64,000 nt of DNA, from the NCBI GenBank assembly GCA_964651515.1, contig CAZYYB010000004.1:20880-84879 (forward strand), given 5' to 3'. Positions 26,686 through 35,829 of the stretch are shown here, piece by piece. The notes beneath the pieces were generated by a model. That model did no database searches. It had not been told where the DNA came from and saw nothing but the letters and a program-made list of their open reading frames with translations. The DNA comes from BOG-1184 sp964651515 (GTDB lineage: Bacteria; Fibrobacterota; Chitinivibrionia; Chitinivibrionales; Chitinispirillaceae). The stretch's first letter is position 1. Every line of letters begins with the position of its first letter. The translations under genes and the position numbers were made by a program.

Positions 26686-26715
26686 TTGCATTCCGCTATT
26701 CTTGGTACTTATATT
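26686..26715 (+). promoter_or_regulatory. Putative sigma-70 promoter of the GH2 gene
   Basis: TTGCAT at 26686-26691 and TATATT at 26710-26715, separated by 18 bases, in the AT-rich 231-base gap between divergent GH53 and GH2. The predicted transcript start is about 75 bases before the GH2 ATG. Motif-only call. Confidence 0.4.
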
Positions 26716-26794
26716 GAATAAACTGTTGCAAGGGGGTTATTGGAAAAGCCGGGGCTCACCGAGGTCGGGAGAGGCAACCCGAGGGAGGAACAGT

Positions 26795-29782
26795 ATGCGG
26801 AGCATACTGAAGACACTTTTTTTCGCGGGGCTTCTGGCGACGGTTTCTGCGGCACAGTCGATGCCGGCAACGATCCCGGTTACCGTCTGGCAGATGCAGG
26901 ACAGCGCCGCGCTTTCCGGGGTCACCGGGCAGCAGATTTCAGGCGGCTCGTACGCTCCGTCCGGCTGGTACAACGCCGTCGTGCCGGGAACGGTACTTCA
27001 GACGCTGGCCGATTCCAACCACGTTTACCCGAAACCGGATTCCGGATTGACCGCCGAAAGCGTCATTCCCGATCTGGCCGCGGCGCAGAAAAAATACTGG
27101 TACTATTCGACCTTTACGGTGCCGCCCGCCGATACCGCCGGTCATCAGATATGGCTCTGCTTCGACGGAATCAATTACATGGCCGATATCTATCTCAACG
27201 GCCGGCTCCTCCCGGCGAGTGCCGCCGCCATTGCGCCGGGAACGACGACGAAAGTAACGCATACCATGGTCGGGGCATTTACACGAGGCAAGTTCAACGT
27301 CACCGGCCTGGCAAAGGCGGGAGCGAACTACCTGGCCGTCAAAATTTACCCGAATCTCGATCCCGGCGCCTATCACACCAAGGAGGCGGGCGCGTGCGGG
27401 ACCAACGGCGGCACCATGACCGAGGACGGCCCGACCTTCATCGCCTCGCAGGGGTGGGACTGGATCCCCACCGTGCCGGACCGCGACATGGGCATCTGGA
27501 ACGATGTGTACGTGAGAATCACCGGACCGGTGGTGCTCCGTCAGCCGTTTGCACGCTGCTCGCTCCCGGCCCCCTACACCGCCGCATCCTGCATCCTGTC
27601 GGTACAGCTGAGCAACAGTACGTCAACCCCGGTCACGGGGGTCCTCCAGTGCGTCGTCGATACGGTCGCCGCTTACACGATCGACTCAACGGTGACGATC
27701 GGCGCGCTCGATACGGCAACCATCACCTTCAACCCCCAGAACCGGGCGGGGCTCCTGATCAATAATCCCCGGCTCTGGTGGCCCAACAACATGGGCTCGC
27801 CCAATCTCTACAAGGTCGGCATCTCCTTCACGCCGACCGGTTCCGCCTTCAGCGACAGCACGCAATTCTATTTCGGCATACGCACCATCACCGCGGTCCG
27901 CGGCAATACGACGCTCGGGTTACAGGTATCCATCAACGGGAAACGCGTCACCATGCGCGGGGGAAGCTGGGGCATGGACGATTTCATGAAACGCGTTAAT
28001 GTCCACAAGCTCGAAGCTAAGGTCAAGTATCACCAACTCCAGAATTTCAATACCGTGCGCAACTGGATCGGCGGCATCGACGACGAGCGGTTCTACGACT
28101 ACTGCGATCGGTACGGCATGCTCGTCTGGGATGATTTCTGGTGCCCGAACTCTTCCGACGGACCGAGCACGCTCGCCACGGTGATCGATACCGCGCTCTG
28201 GCTTTCCAATGCTACCGATAAGATACTCCGATGGCGCAACCATGCCTGTATCTATCTCTGGTGCGCGCGAAACGACGTGACCCCGATCACCGCACTCTGG
28301 AACGGCCTGCAATACCGCGCGACGGTACTGGACGGGACGCGCATCATCCAGCAGTCCTCGGGCACCGATGACGTCGTCAGCGGCGGGCCCTATACCTGGA
28401 ATTTTCCCGATTCCGCAATAACGGAGCTCACCGCCCCGGGATTCCATACCGAACTCGGGGGGCCGACCTTCCCGTCCATCGAGAGCGTCGATCAATTCAT
28501 CCCGGCCGCGTATCAGCTGCCGATAACGACCGCCTCGACGAATAATGCCTACTGGAGTTTTCATGACTACTGTTCGGGAAACGGCACCCCCGCCAACTAT
28601 ACGGCCGGGATGACGAGCCGGTTCGGCGCCGCTTCCACGCTCTACGATTTCTGCCGCAAGAGCCAGCTCATGAATTACGACCAGGACCGTGCGCTCTTCG
28701 AGGCCTTGAACAGCAGGAAGTGGAGTTCGGCCGTCGCGCTGTACCTGTGGATGTCCAACCCGGCGTGGCCGAGCACCATGTGGCAGACCTACGACTACTA
28801 CCTCGAGGGTACGGGCGCGTTCTACGGAGCCATGCATGCCTGCGAGCCGATCCATGTCCAGTATTACTACGTTCCCGGCAGCACCACGACGAAAGGGTAC
28901 ACGGTCTGCAACAATACCGCGAATGTTTTGACCAATTACACGGTGAAAGCCCTGGTGTACGATATCAGCGGCGCGCTGTCGATCACCGATTCGCAGGTAT
29001 TCGCGACCATTCCGGCCGATACCACGGTCAGCGGCAAGTCGCTTCCGGTGCTGCCGGCGGCACTTTCAGCCGCCTATCTGCTGGAGATGCGGCTCACGGA
29101 TGCGTCCGGGAATCCGGTATCCAAAAATGTCTACTGGCTGCCGAAGTCCGGGCAGAGCATGAGCGCATTGCTGACGATGCCGACGGCGACGCTCGCCATG
29201 ACGGCGCCGAAGGCGACTCTCGTGACGAACGGAACGAGCGATACCCTTAAATTAACGCTGAAGAACGGCGGCACGCCGGTCGCGGTCGCGGCCCGTCTCA
29301 AGGTGGTGCGTGCAACGAGCGGGATACGGGTGCTTCCGGCCTATCACAGCGACAACTACTTTTCCATCGTTCCGGGCGACAGCCAGGCCGTAACGATATC
29401 CTTCGATATTGCTGACCTGAACGGGGAGCAGCCGAAGCTCATGCTGAGCGGTCTCAATATCGACTCGGTGCAGCTGCCGATCGGAGCTTCGGTTACCGCC
29501 GTTCACCTGAACCGGGAATCGGGCTTCGGCAATGCCGGTATGTATGCAAGCTTTTCCGGCGGCCGCCTGCGTCTGTACAACACTCCCGCCGGCTCCGCCT
29601 GGAAGGTAACGGTATTCGATATGCGGGGGCGGGCGGTTCTGGAAGCCTCGGGAGCTCCGGGACAGGGGGCAGTGGTCTCGCTCAAGCGGCTTCGCCATGG
29701 CGCCTATGTAGCGGTGGCAAAAGCCGGCGGGCAGGTTGTCCGCAGCATGGTAACGCTGTCGGGCCTTCCCGACCTGCGCTGA
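26795..29782 (+). CDS. Secreted GH2-family hydrolase (exo-beta-glucosaminidase / mannosidase-like subgroup)
   Basis: 995 residues from MRSILKTLFFAGLL (GGGAGGA 6 bases upstream; a start 93 bases earlier is not a signal peptide). Order: signal (1-22), N-terminal jelly-roll sugar-binding domain (about 30-230; WLCFDGINYMADIYLNGRLL), Ig domain (to about 370), barrel with RGGSWGMDDFMKR and FNTVRNWIGGIDDERFYDYCDRYGMLVWDDFW. The putative acid/base is D494 in LWCARNDV (Asp, where most GH2 have Glu) and the nucleophile E553 in FHTELGGP. Two Ig-like tails and a sorting domain (VTVFDMRGRAVLEA) end the protein. The Asp acid/base and sequence style resemble exo-beta-D-glucosaminidases (CsxA) and endo-mannosidases. 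The true substrate is open. Confidence 0.8.
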   Translation: MRSILKTLFFAGLLATVSAAQSMPATIPVTVWQMQDSAALSGVTGQQISGGSYAPSGWYNAVVPGTVLQTLADSNHVYPKPDSGLTAESVIPDLAAAQKKYWYYSTFTVPPADTAGHQIWLCFDGINYMADIYLNGRLLPASAAAIAPGTTTKVTHTMVGAFTRGKFNVTGLAKAGANYLAVKIYPNLDPGAYHTKEAGACGTNGGTMTEDGPTFIASQGWDWIPTVPDRDMGIWNDVYVRITGPVVLRQPFARCSLPAPYTAASCILSVQLSNSTSTPVTGVLQCVVDTVAAYTIDSTVTIGALDTATITFNPQNRAGLLINNPRLWWPNNMGSPNLYKVGISFTPTGSAFSDSTQFYFGIRTITAVRGNTTLGLQVSINGKRVTMRGGSWGMDDFMKRVNVHKLEAKVKYHQLQNFNTVRNWIGGIDDERFYDYCDRYGMLVWDDFWCPNSSDGPSTLATVIDTALWLSNATDKILRWRNHACIYLWCARNDVTPITALWNGLQYRATVLDGTRIIQQSSGTDDVVSGGPYTWNFPDSAITELTAPGFHTELGGPTFPSIESVDQFIPAAYQLPITTASTNNAYWSFHDYCSGNGTPANYTAGMTSRFGAASTLYDFCRKSQLMNYDQDRALFEALNSRKWSSAVALYLWMSNPAWPSTMWQTYDYYLEGTGAFYGAMHACEPIHVQYYYVPGSTTTKGYTVCNNTANVLTNYTVKALVYDISGALSITDSQVFATIPADTTVSGKSLPVLPAALSAAYLLEMRLTDASGNPVSKNVYWLPKSGQSMSALLTMPTATLAMTAPKATLVTNGTSDTLKLTLKNGGTPVAVAARLKVVRATSGIRVLPAYHSDNYFSIVPGDSQAVTISFDIADLNGEQPKLMLSGLNIDSVQLPIGASVTAVHLNRESGFGNAGMYASFSGGRLRLYNTPAGSAWKVTVFDMRGRAVLEASGAPGQGAVVSLKRLRHGAYVAVAKAGGQVVRSMVTLSGLPDLR

Positions 29783-29868
29783 CCGTGCGGTCGGGAAGAG
29801 GGTACTTCCGAAGCGTTTGTTTTTTGCGCGGTTCGGTTCGCCTCATCACGGTTTCAACCCGATTTTTA

Positions 29869-29897
29869 TTGACTGGAAATACCTCCGATGCTATTTT
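29869..29897 (+). promoter_or_regulatory. Strong sigma-70-type promoter
   Basis: TTGACT at 29869-29874, exactly 17 bases, then TATTTT at 29892-29897. Transcription would start near 29904, at the first hairpin of the leader described at 29904-29981. It is the best -35/-10 match I noticed in the window, and lies 156 bases before the mini sorting-domain gene. Confidence 0.6.
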
Positions 29898-29903
29898 AAG
29901 AAC

Positions 29904-29981
29904 CGGCGCTTCCGCGCCGGCGTCGGCAGTGACTCTTCACTTCGGCAGATAAGCCTGCAAGTGTGATTGCAGGCTTTTTTT
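29904..29981 (+). ncRNA. Candidate small RNA or attenuated leader
   Basis: About 78 bases between a strong promoter and a strong intrinsic terminator with no open frame. Three hairpins are visible: CCGGCGC-TTCC-GCGCCGG near 29903-29920, AGTGA-CTCT-TCACT near 29927-29940, and the terminator stem AAGCCTGCAA / TTGCAGGCTT. I recognise no known riboswitch class. It either makes a free small RNA, or, if the terminator is conditional, it is the 5' leader controlling the operon that starts at 30054. Confidence 0.45.
29951..29981 (+). terminator. Intrinsic terminator upstream of the mini protein / GH3 operon
   Basis: A 10-bp perfect stem (AAGCCTGCAA / TTGCAGGCTT), 6-base loop, and a run of seven T at 29975-29981. 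It lies before, not after, the next gene. It is 169 bases past the GH2 stop and only 54 bases after the promoter's -10 box. Confidence 0.75.
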
Positions 29982-30053
29982 ACGGGTGACCGGAGCGGTG
30001 ATGGCGATCGGTTCCCGTCGAGGGGGTCGATTCAGCAGGAGGGAGGCAGCGGG

Positions 30054-30458
30054 ATGGGCGGACGTCTGGTCGGTGGAGTACTCGCTCTATGTCTTCTGGC
30101 GTTCGGCGCGAAGGCGGATATCGTCAGCGCTTCGAGCCGCGCTTTTTCCTTTCCCGCGTTCACGGGCGTTAAGCAGGGGCCCCCCGGTGCCCACCCCTCC
30201 GGTTTCAGTGTGCTCCAAAATTCCGCCGGCTCCAGGGTCCTGACATTCACCTGGTCGGTCCCCGCGCAATCGCAGGCCCGTCGGGGTGCGATTACCATCT
30301 ACTCGTTGCGCGGCCGGGCGATCAGGACCCTTCCGGTGTCGTCCTCCTCCGGCACGGCGGCGTGGTATGCGGCGAAGGACGGCGCGGCGGGGTTTTACAT
30401 CGCGCGGCTCGTGTACGGTCAGGTCCGGCAGAATATCAGGCTGATGCTGTGCCGGTAA
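30054..30458 (+). CDS. Short exported protein consisting mainly of a sorting-type domain
   Basis: 134 residues; GGGAGG before the ATG. Signal peptide GRLVGGVLALCLLAFGAKA, about 35 residues of spacer, then a C-terminal domain of FlgD-Ig/type IX style (FTWSVPAQSQARRGAITIYSLRGRAIRTLPV, GFYIARLVYGQVRQNIRLML). No catalytic module, although the same domain type ends the large hydrolases of the window. It is first in the operon with GH3 (start 10 bases downstream) and the barrel. It could be a remnant, a carrier/competitor for the secretion machine, or a structural partner. Confidence 0.6.
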   Translation: MGGRLVGGVLALCLLAFGAKADIVSASSRAFSFPAFTGVKQGPPGAHPSGFSVLQNSAGSRVLTFTWSVPAQSQARRGAITIYSLRGRAIRTLPVSSSSGTAAWYAAKDGAAGFYIARLVYGQVRQNIRLMLCR

Positions 30459-30468
30459 AGGAAGCGTG

Positions 30469-33039
30469 ATGATAAAGAAAACTTCCATCGGAATCCTGCT
30501 CGCATCGCTTCTCTTCGGTGCGGGAGCGACCAGCGTATCGAATGTCCAGATAAGCCTCGTTAAGGGTTATGCAATGGGTTTTGCCGCATCCGGGGATACC
30601 CTCCGCTATTACATGGGGCGGATAACCTATACGTTTAACGCCCAGGGCATGGATTCGGTCGTCGTCGGCGTCGCCATCACGAATCAGGCGACCGGGAATG
30701 CCCTCGTCCTCCCGGAAGTCAGCGGGGATGTCGGCCTGGTTCAGCAGAATAATGCCGCCGATACCCTTAAAACGATCTATTTCCGCGCGGAGCTGGCGGG
30801 CGGCTTTTCGGGATCCTACATCGCGTCGGTGACGGCAAACGGCAACATGAGCAGAATGCGGCTGCTTGCCGATTCGCTTGTCAGCCAGATGACGGTGACG
30901 CAGCGGATGCATCAGCTTTTCAACTCCGCGGATTTGAATTATTTCGGCGCCGACGATCAGACCTTGAGTAATGGGAAACTGGTGGTGGGGTGGCGGTGCT
31001 CGGACGGCCCCAACGGCGTCCGGTGGCCTATCGGGCCCGCCGACGATACCCTTGCCATCTACGGCGCAGGAAATCCGGCAACCGATTTTCCCACCGAGGT
31101 CGCCCTGGCAGGTACCTTCGATACCGCCCTGCTGTACGAGGTCGGGTGGGCGATCGGGCAGGAAACCCGCGCAAACGGCCTTTATTGCAACCTGGGCCCG
31201 ATGTGCGATCTTGTCGTCAATCCCCGCTGGGGCCGGACCTTCGAGAGCATGGGGGAGGATCCCGTCCTGTCGGGAAAAATGGTCGCCGGCAGGATTCAGG
31301 GAACGCAGAGCGCATCGTGCATTGCCAGCCCGAAACATTTCTCGCCTTACCTTATGGAAACGGACCGGCAGTGCGGGATCGGCAGCGCCTCCTTACGGGT
31401 CGGGGTATCGGAGGAGGCGTATCGCGAACTTTTCTGCGTTCCCTTCGAGATGGCGGTCACCGTCGGCGGCGCGCAGGCGATAATGACCTGCTATAACAAG
31501 GTACGTGTTCCCGGATTCACCACGAGCGACGCGCAGCTCCTCAGCGAGAATTGCGATGTCGCCGGTGCCAATAAACACCTGGTCAACGACATTATCCGGA
31601 ACGACTGGGGGTTCCGGGGAATCGCCTTGACCGACTGGGAAGCGCTTCAGTGCGTTACCGGCGACCGTTATGCCTACGACAGCATCGAACTCGATATGAG
31701 CACCTCCGCGGGCGACGGGGCGGGATACAGTTCGATAGCCGACAACATCGCCTCGAACGGATGGGATACCGCGGCCTTGAATCAGAAGGCCGCCAATGTC
31801 GTCTATGGAAAGCTGTGGGCGTGGGGCGGCGCCCTGCTTCCCTCGGATAACGCCATCAATCCCTATTCCACCAGTCCAATTTTAAGTTCCCGGCACAAGG
31901 CCATTGCGCTCCAGGCGGCACGGGAGTCCATCGTGCTTGCGAAAAACGATTCCGTCGGCGGGTATCCCCTTCTTCCGCTCGATACCAATGCGACCTTCAA
32001 GCTTGCCGTCGTCGGGCCCGATTCCAACTACGGCCGGCCCGGGGGCGGGGGAAGCAGCTACGTTACCCCGGATACGATCATCAGTCCGCTCCAGGGGATT
32101 AAATCGATCCTTGCCGCGCATGCAAATATTACGCTCGTAAACAATTATCATACTGCAACCGGACCGAACGACGCGGCGGTCGTGGTGATCGGGACGTTGA
32201 CCGGGCTGATCGGCGGGGAGAGCGAATCGGTGGACCGGCCGAACCTGTTGCTCTCCGCAAGCCAGCTGGCACTGGTCGACAGCGTGACCAAAACGGTTCC
32301 CCGGACCATCGTGGTGTATACCGGCGGAAGCCCTTCCGACTCCGGGAGCTGGTCGGATGCCCCGGCCGTGGTGATTGAACTCTTCGGCGGCAGGTCGCAG
32401 GGCCAGGCGCTGGCCGAAATCCTGTTCGGCATCACCAATCCAAGCGGTCATCTGAGCCTGACGTGGCCGAAGTCTGAAAGCGATCTTCCGAACAACCAGA
32501 ATTTCGGCTCGAATCTCAACACCTCGACCGATGAATACGATGTCTTGTCCGCCGACTCGGCGCACGGCTATTTCTACTTCGAGAAGACCGGCAAGACCCC
32601 GCTCTTCTGGTTCGGGCACGGACTCAGCTACACGACCTTCGCCTTCAGCGGCATTACCGCGCTGGGCCCTTCCGCCATTACTGCCGGAGACCGGATAGAC
32701 TTTGCCGTCACCGTCGGTAATACCGGGACTCGGAGCGGCGACGCCGTAGTCCAGCTCTATGTGCAACCGGCCGGTATCGCCGCCGCGCATCGCCCCAAGG
32801 ACCTCCGCTCCTTCCAGCGCGTGACGCTTGCCCCTGGCCAGACTTCGACGCTCACCTTTACCCTCGGTCCGCGGGATTTTTCCACCTACTACCCCGATCC
32901 GGCCACGCGGACCGGCCAGTGGCAGGTCAACCCCGGAACGTACAATATCATTGCCGGTTCGACCTCCGATCCGGCGGAACTGGTGAACGGCAACGGGCAA
33001 TGCGCGATAACATCAATCACGGTGCAACCGGCCCCGTAG
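30469..33039 (+). CDS. Exported GH3-family beta-glycosidase
   Basis: 856 residues; ATG at 30469 directly after an in-frame GTG, GGAAG upstream. Signal peptide (IGILLASLLFGAGA), a beta-sandwich of about 120 residues, then the GH3 barrel: GPNGVRWPIGP, GPMCDLVVNPRWGRTFESMGEDP, KHF at 289-291, nucleophile D389 in ALTDWEAL. The alpha/beta sandwich (SIVLAKND, VGPDSNYGRPGGGGSSYV, WPKSESDLP) and the FN3 domain (FWFGHGLSYTTFAFS) follow. No sorting domain at the C terminus, so probably periplasmic, trimming oligosaccharides entering through the adjacent barrel. Beta-glucosidase or beta-xylosidase activity fits the family; specificity is not readable. Confidence 0.88.
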   Translation: MIKKTSIGILLASLLFGAGATSVSNVQISLVKGYAMGFAASGDTLRYYMGRITYTFNAQGMDSVVVGVAITNQATGNALVLPEVSGDVGLVQQNNAADTLKTIYFRAELAGGFSGSYIASVTANGNMSRMRLLADSLVSQMTVTQRMHQLFNSADLNYFGADDQTLSNGKLVVGWRCSDGPNGVRWPIGPADDTLAIYGAGNPATDFPTEVALAGTFDTALLYEVGWAIGQETRANGLYCNLGPMCDLVVNPRWGRTFESMGEDPVLSGKMVAGRIQGTQSASCIASPKHFSPYLMETDRQCGIGSASLRVGVSEEAYRELFCVPFEMAVTVGGAQAIMTCYNKVRVPGFTTSDAQLLSENCDVAGANKHLVNDIIRNDWGFRGIALTDWEALQCVTGDRYAYDSIELDMSTSAGDGAGYSSIADNIASNGWDTAALNQKAANVVYGKLWAWGGALLPSDNAINPYSTSPILSSRHKAIALQAARESIVLAKNDSVGGYPLLPLDTNATFKLAVVGPDSNYGRPGGGGSSYVTPDTIISPLQGIKSILAAHANITLVNNYHTATGPNDAAVVVIGTLTGLIGGESESVDRPNLLLSASQLALVDSVTKTVPRTIVVYTGGSPSDSGSWSDAPAVVIELFGGRSQGQALAEILFGITNPSGHLSLTWPKSESDLPNNQNFGSNLNTSTDEYDVLSADSAHGYFYFEKTGKTPLFWFGHGLSYTTFAFSGITALGPSAITAGDRIDFAVTVGNTGTRSGDAVVQLYVQPAGIAAAHRPKDLRSFQRVTLAPGQTSTLTFTLGPRDFSTYYPDPATRTGQWQVNPGTYNIIAGSTSDPAELVNGNGQCAITSITVQPAP

Positions 33040-33054
33040 CGGAGGAATTGAACG

Positions 33055-34467
33055 ATGACGTTGCGGGCGAGGGCGGCAGGTCTGGTTGCGGCGGGTGCCT
33101 TATTGTTTGCCCGGAGCGTTATCGGGGGCGGAACCGACGACATCGTTTTCACGCCCATCGGGGACGCCTATCTGCAGGTCGGCCAGATTGTAAACGGTTT
33201 GTATGAAACCGAGGGCACGCCGATCATTCCCATCTTCAATATCTGGCAGCAGCAGGCTTATGCGCACGTCGGCTATGACGCGCTGATAGACAAACGCCTC
33301 GACATCACTATCAGCGTGGGCGGGATGATGGTGTACTCCACCCCCCAGATTTTATCGGTTCCCGCCACGCTCATGACGGACCAGGATTTCCTGATAAATT
33401 CCGCCTGGGCAAGCTATCCGCTCGTACGGGATTCCGGACGGTTCTCCCTCACCGTGCAGGGCGGATATTTTCCTTATAAATACAGCCCCGATGTCCGCAA
33501 CCTCGGCGAATATCTTTTCAGGGCGAATGCCTATCCCATGTTGGTTTACAGCTCGTTCGACTATCCACAGGTCCGGATCCTCGGCGCCAGGATCGGGATG
33601 GAGGCGCTGGATTCGACGATAACCGACGACGTCATTCTTCACAGCGAGGTGCTCGGCGTTCCGGTCCAGGACTGGTCGATCGCCGACATCCTGACCCTGC
33701 ATCTTTCCACAATGCTCGATATCGGCGGCGGCGTGGATTTTACCCACCTGTTATCGGTATATCCCGGCCCTTACAACAGCGCGTTCAACGATGTCCTCTA
33801 CGATTATTATTATAATGTCAATTCTTCGAACAACCAGAACTTTGTTTTGCGAACCATAACAACCGGTGCCAACGGCTCAAAGGATACGGTCTGGGCCGAT
33901 ACGCTCGGCTGGCGATCGATTAAATTGATGGGCAGATTCAGCTTCGATCCGAAAAAGGCGCTGAGTCGCCTGTTCGATTGCACCATGCTGGGCAGGGACG
34001 ACGGTAAAATCTACGGCGAGACCGATATCATCGGTCTCGAAAATTATCCCAGCTCGAACGTTAATTTTGCGGAATTGTACAGCCGTAACATGCGGACCAT
34101 TTACTCCATGGGCATTAACCTGCCGACCTTCCGGCTTCTCGATGTCGCCAACGTGGAGGTGGAGTACAACGCCGATACCACGAGCTCCTTTTCGGACTAC
34201 AATATCGTGAACGCGACGAACGGGCCGGTTTTGAGCCCGCTCACCTTTGCCGACATGGGCTCGAGCATGACCCGAAGCCCCTGGCGGTGGTCATGCTACG
34301 TGAAAAAAACGGTCTGTAACGGCCATGTCGGTTTCATAGCGCAGGCGGCCCGTGATCATACCAAAATCAACTTGAATTATTGGAATCCGCTGTATATGTC
34401 CCTGGGCGAGGCGTTGCCGGCTTCGGGGAACTGGTGCTGGAATTTCAAGACCGAGGTCAAGTTTTGA
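33055..34467 (+). CDS. Outer-membrane beta-barrel, glycan-locus porin-like family (member 1)
   Basis: 470 residues with a signal peptide (AAGLVAAGALLFARSVIG) and a terminal Phe (FKTEVKF), as in outer-membrane barrels. It shares a distinctive block with the two barrels at 60728 and 62008: GGYFPYKYSPDVRNLGEYLF...AYP, then MLDIGGGVDF, FDPKKAL, LPTFRLLDV and a WRWS...KKT segment. Alternating polar/nonpolar beta strands fill the rest. It lies 15 bases after the GH3 gene and 20 bases before a SUMF1-type gene, inside a glycan operon without SusC/SusD. A diffusion porin or oligosaccharide channel is inferred. I know no named family. Confidence 0.65.
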   Translation: MTLRARAAGLVAAGALLFARSVIGGGTDDIVFTPIGDAYLQVGQIVNGLYETEGTPIIPIFNIWQQQAYAHVGYDALIDKRLDITISVGGMMVYSTPQILSVPATLMTDQDFLINSAWASYPLVRDSGRFSLTVQGGYFPYKYSPDVRNLGEYLFRANAYPMLVYSSFDYPQVRILGARIGMEALDSTITDDVILHSEVLGVPVQDWSIADILTLHLSTMLDIGGGVDFTHLLSVYPGPYNSAFNDVLYDYYYNVNSSNNQNFVLRTITTGANGSKDTVWADTLGWRSIKLMGRFSFDPKKALSRLFDCTMLGRDDGKIYGETDIIGLENYPSSNVNFAELYSRNMRTIYSMGINLPTFRLLDVANVEVEYNADTTSSFSDYNIVNATNGPVLSPLTFADMGSSMTRSPWRWSCYVKKTVCNGHVGFIAQAARDHTKINLNYWNPLYMSLGEALPASGNWCWNFKTEVKF

Positions 34468-34487
34468 CGGCCCGCAAGGAGTACCGA

Positions 34488-35651
34488 ATGTTTCTGGAAA
34501 AATGCGCGCGGTTCTTTTTTCTGCTGCCCGCGCCGCTTATACTATTCTGTACCGCGGGAGGACCGATCGATTCCGCAACCTCCGGTTCGCTATCGGTTCC
34601 CGTCCTGTCTTCGCCGCCGAGCGGCGCAACGGGTCTGGCGCCCTCGCTTGCCGTCGGCTGGGAAACGGTGACGAGTGCGATATCGTATGACGTTCAGGTA
34701 TCGGTCGATTCGACGTTCGCCTCGACGGTCTTCAGCCGGACGGGTGTTTCGGCGGCATCCGTCCCGGTCGGCGGCCTTACCAGCAGCACGACCTATTACT
34801 GGGAGGTGCGCGCGAACAAGGCGGGCGGCGCCGGTGCATGGTCGGGCGTGTGGCATTTCACCACGGCGATTCCCCCGGTGATGCGGCTGATTGCCGGCGG
34901 AACCTTTCAGATGGGATCGACGAATACGAACTTTCCCGACGAACAGCCGGTCCATCCGGTAACCGTATCCGCATTTCATATGGACACGACGGACGTCACG
35001 CAGGCCGATTACCTGTCGGTCATGGGGGTCAATCCCTCGTATTTTACCGGCGACAGTCTGCGACCGGCGGAAAGCATGACGTGGTTCGATGCGGTTTTAT
35101 ACTGCAATGCGCGGAGCAGGCTCGACGGGCTGGACACGGTGTACGCCTTTACCTGGATCTCAGGGACGCCCGGAGCCGGAAGCTCGGCGCTCGGCAACCT
35201 GTCCGTCGATACTTCCCGGAACGGCTACCGCCTGCCCACCGAAGCGGAGTGGGAGTATGCGTGCCGTGCAGGCACGACGGGCGATTTTTACTGGGGCGGG
35301 AGTTATCCACCGCTCACCGCGGCCGACACTGCCGCCATCGACTCCAATGCGGTGTGGTGGTACGATTCGCCGGACAGCACCCGGCCGGTGGCGGGCAAAA
35401 AACCGAACGCATGGGGATTGTACGATATGGCAGGCACTGTGTGGCAGTGGTGCAACGACTGGTATGGCAGCTACGGCGCCGCCGGCCAGACGGATCCCAC
35501 CGGACCATCGGGCGGGAGCTCCCGCGTGCTCCGCGGGGGCTCCTGGGAGTACGGAATCGATGTCGGCGATCTCCGTTCCGCGAGCCGCGGCAGCGACGCT
35601 CCGGGCGATAAGGGCGACGCCTATGTCGGATTCCGCTGTGTCCGGCGATGA
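34488..35651 (+). CDS. Exported FN3 + SUMF1 (FGE-sulfatase) domain protein
   Basis: 387 residues; AAGGAG 6 bases before the ATG at 34488. A hydrophobic N terminus with LILFCTAGG (poor lipobox), an FN3-like domain (about 35-125; VPVLSSPPSGATGLAPSLAVGWE, TTYYWEVRANKAGG), then a SUMF1/FGE-sulfatase domain: LIAGGTFQMGSTNTNFPDEQPVHPVTVSAFHMDTTDVTQ, GYRLPTEAEWEYACRAG, WGLYDMAGTVWQWCNDW, RVLRGGSW and the final YVGFRCVRR. The Cys pair used for formylglycine formation in true FGEs is absent after RGGSW, so sulfatase maturation is unlikely and no sulfatase gene is nearby. Third gene after GH3 and the barrel. Confidence 0.8.
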   Translation: MFLEKCARFFFLLPAPLILFCTAGGPIDSATSGSLSVPVLSSPPSGATGLAPSLAVGWETVTSAISYDVQVSVDSTFASTVFSRTGVSAASVPVGGLTSSTTYYWEVRANKAGGAGAWSGVWHFTTAIPPVMRLIAGGTFQMGSTNTNFPDEQPVHPVTVSAFHMDTTDVTQADYLSVMGVNPSYFTGDSLRPAESMTWFDAVLYCNARSRLDGLDTVYAFTWISGTPGAGSSALGNLSVDTSRNGYRLPTEAEWEYACRAGTTGDFYWGGSYPPLTAADTAAIDSNAVWWYDSPDSTRPVAGKKPNAWGLYDMAGTVWQWCNDWYGSYGAAGQTDPTGPSGGSSRVLRGGSWEYGIDVGDLRSASRGSDAPGDKGDAYVGFRCVRR

Positions 35652-35829
35652 TGCACGGTTCCCACAATCACGGCGGGTCTTTCTTCATCTCCCGGTTACT
35701 CCGGTCTCGGCGAGTCTTCCGGATCCTCTCTTTTCAGGTACCTCCCCGGGGCGCTCCGGCAGCACCCCGTTGCCCTGTTCTTCCCCTTTTCATCGCAGGG
35801 TGATATAATCCCCTTAAAAGGGGGCAAAT

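Noticed and set aside
29904..29981. c-di-GMP or fluoride riboswitch
   Set aside because: The conserved loops of these classes are not present; only simple hairpins are seen.
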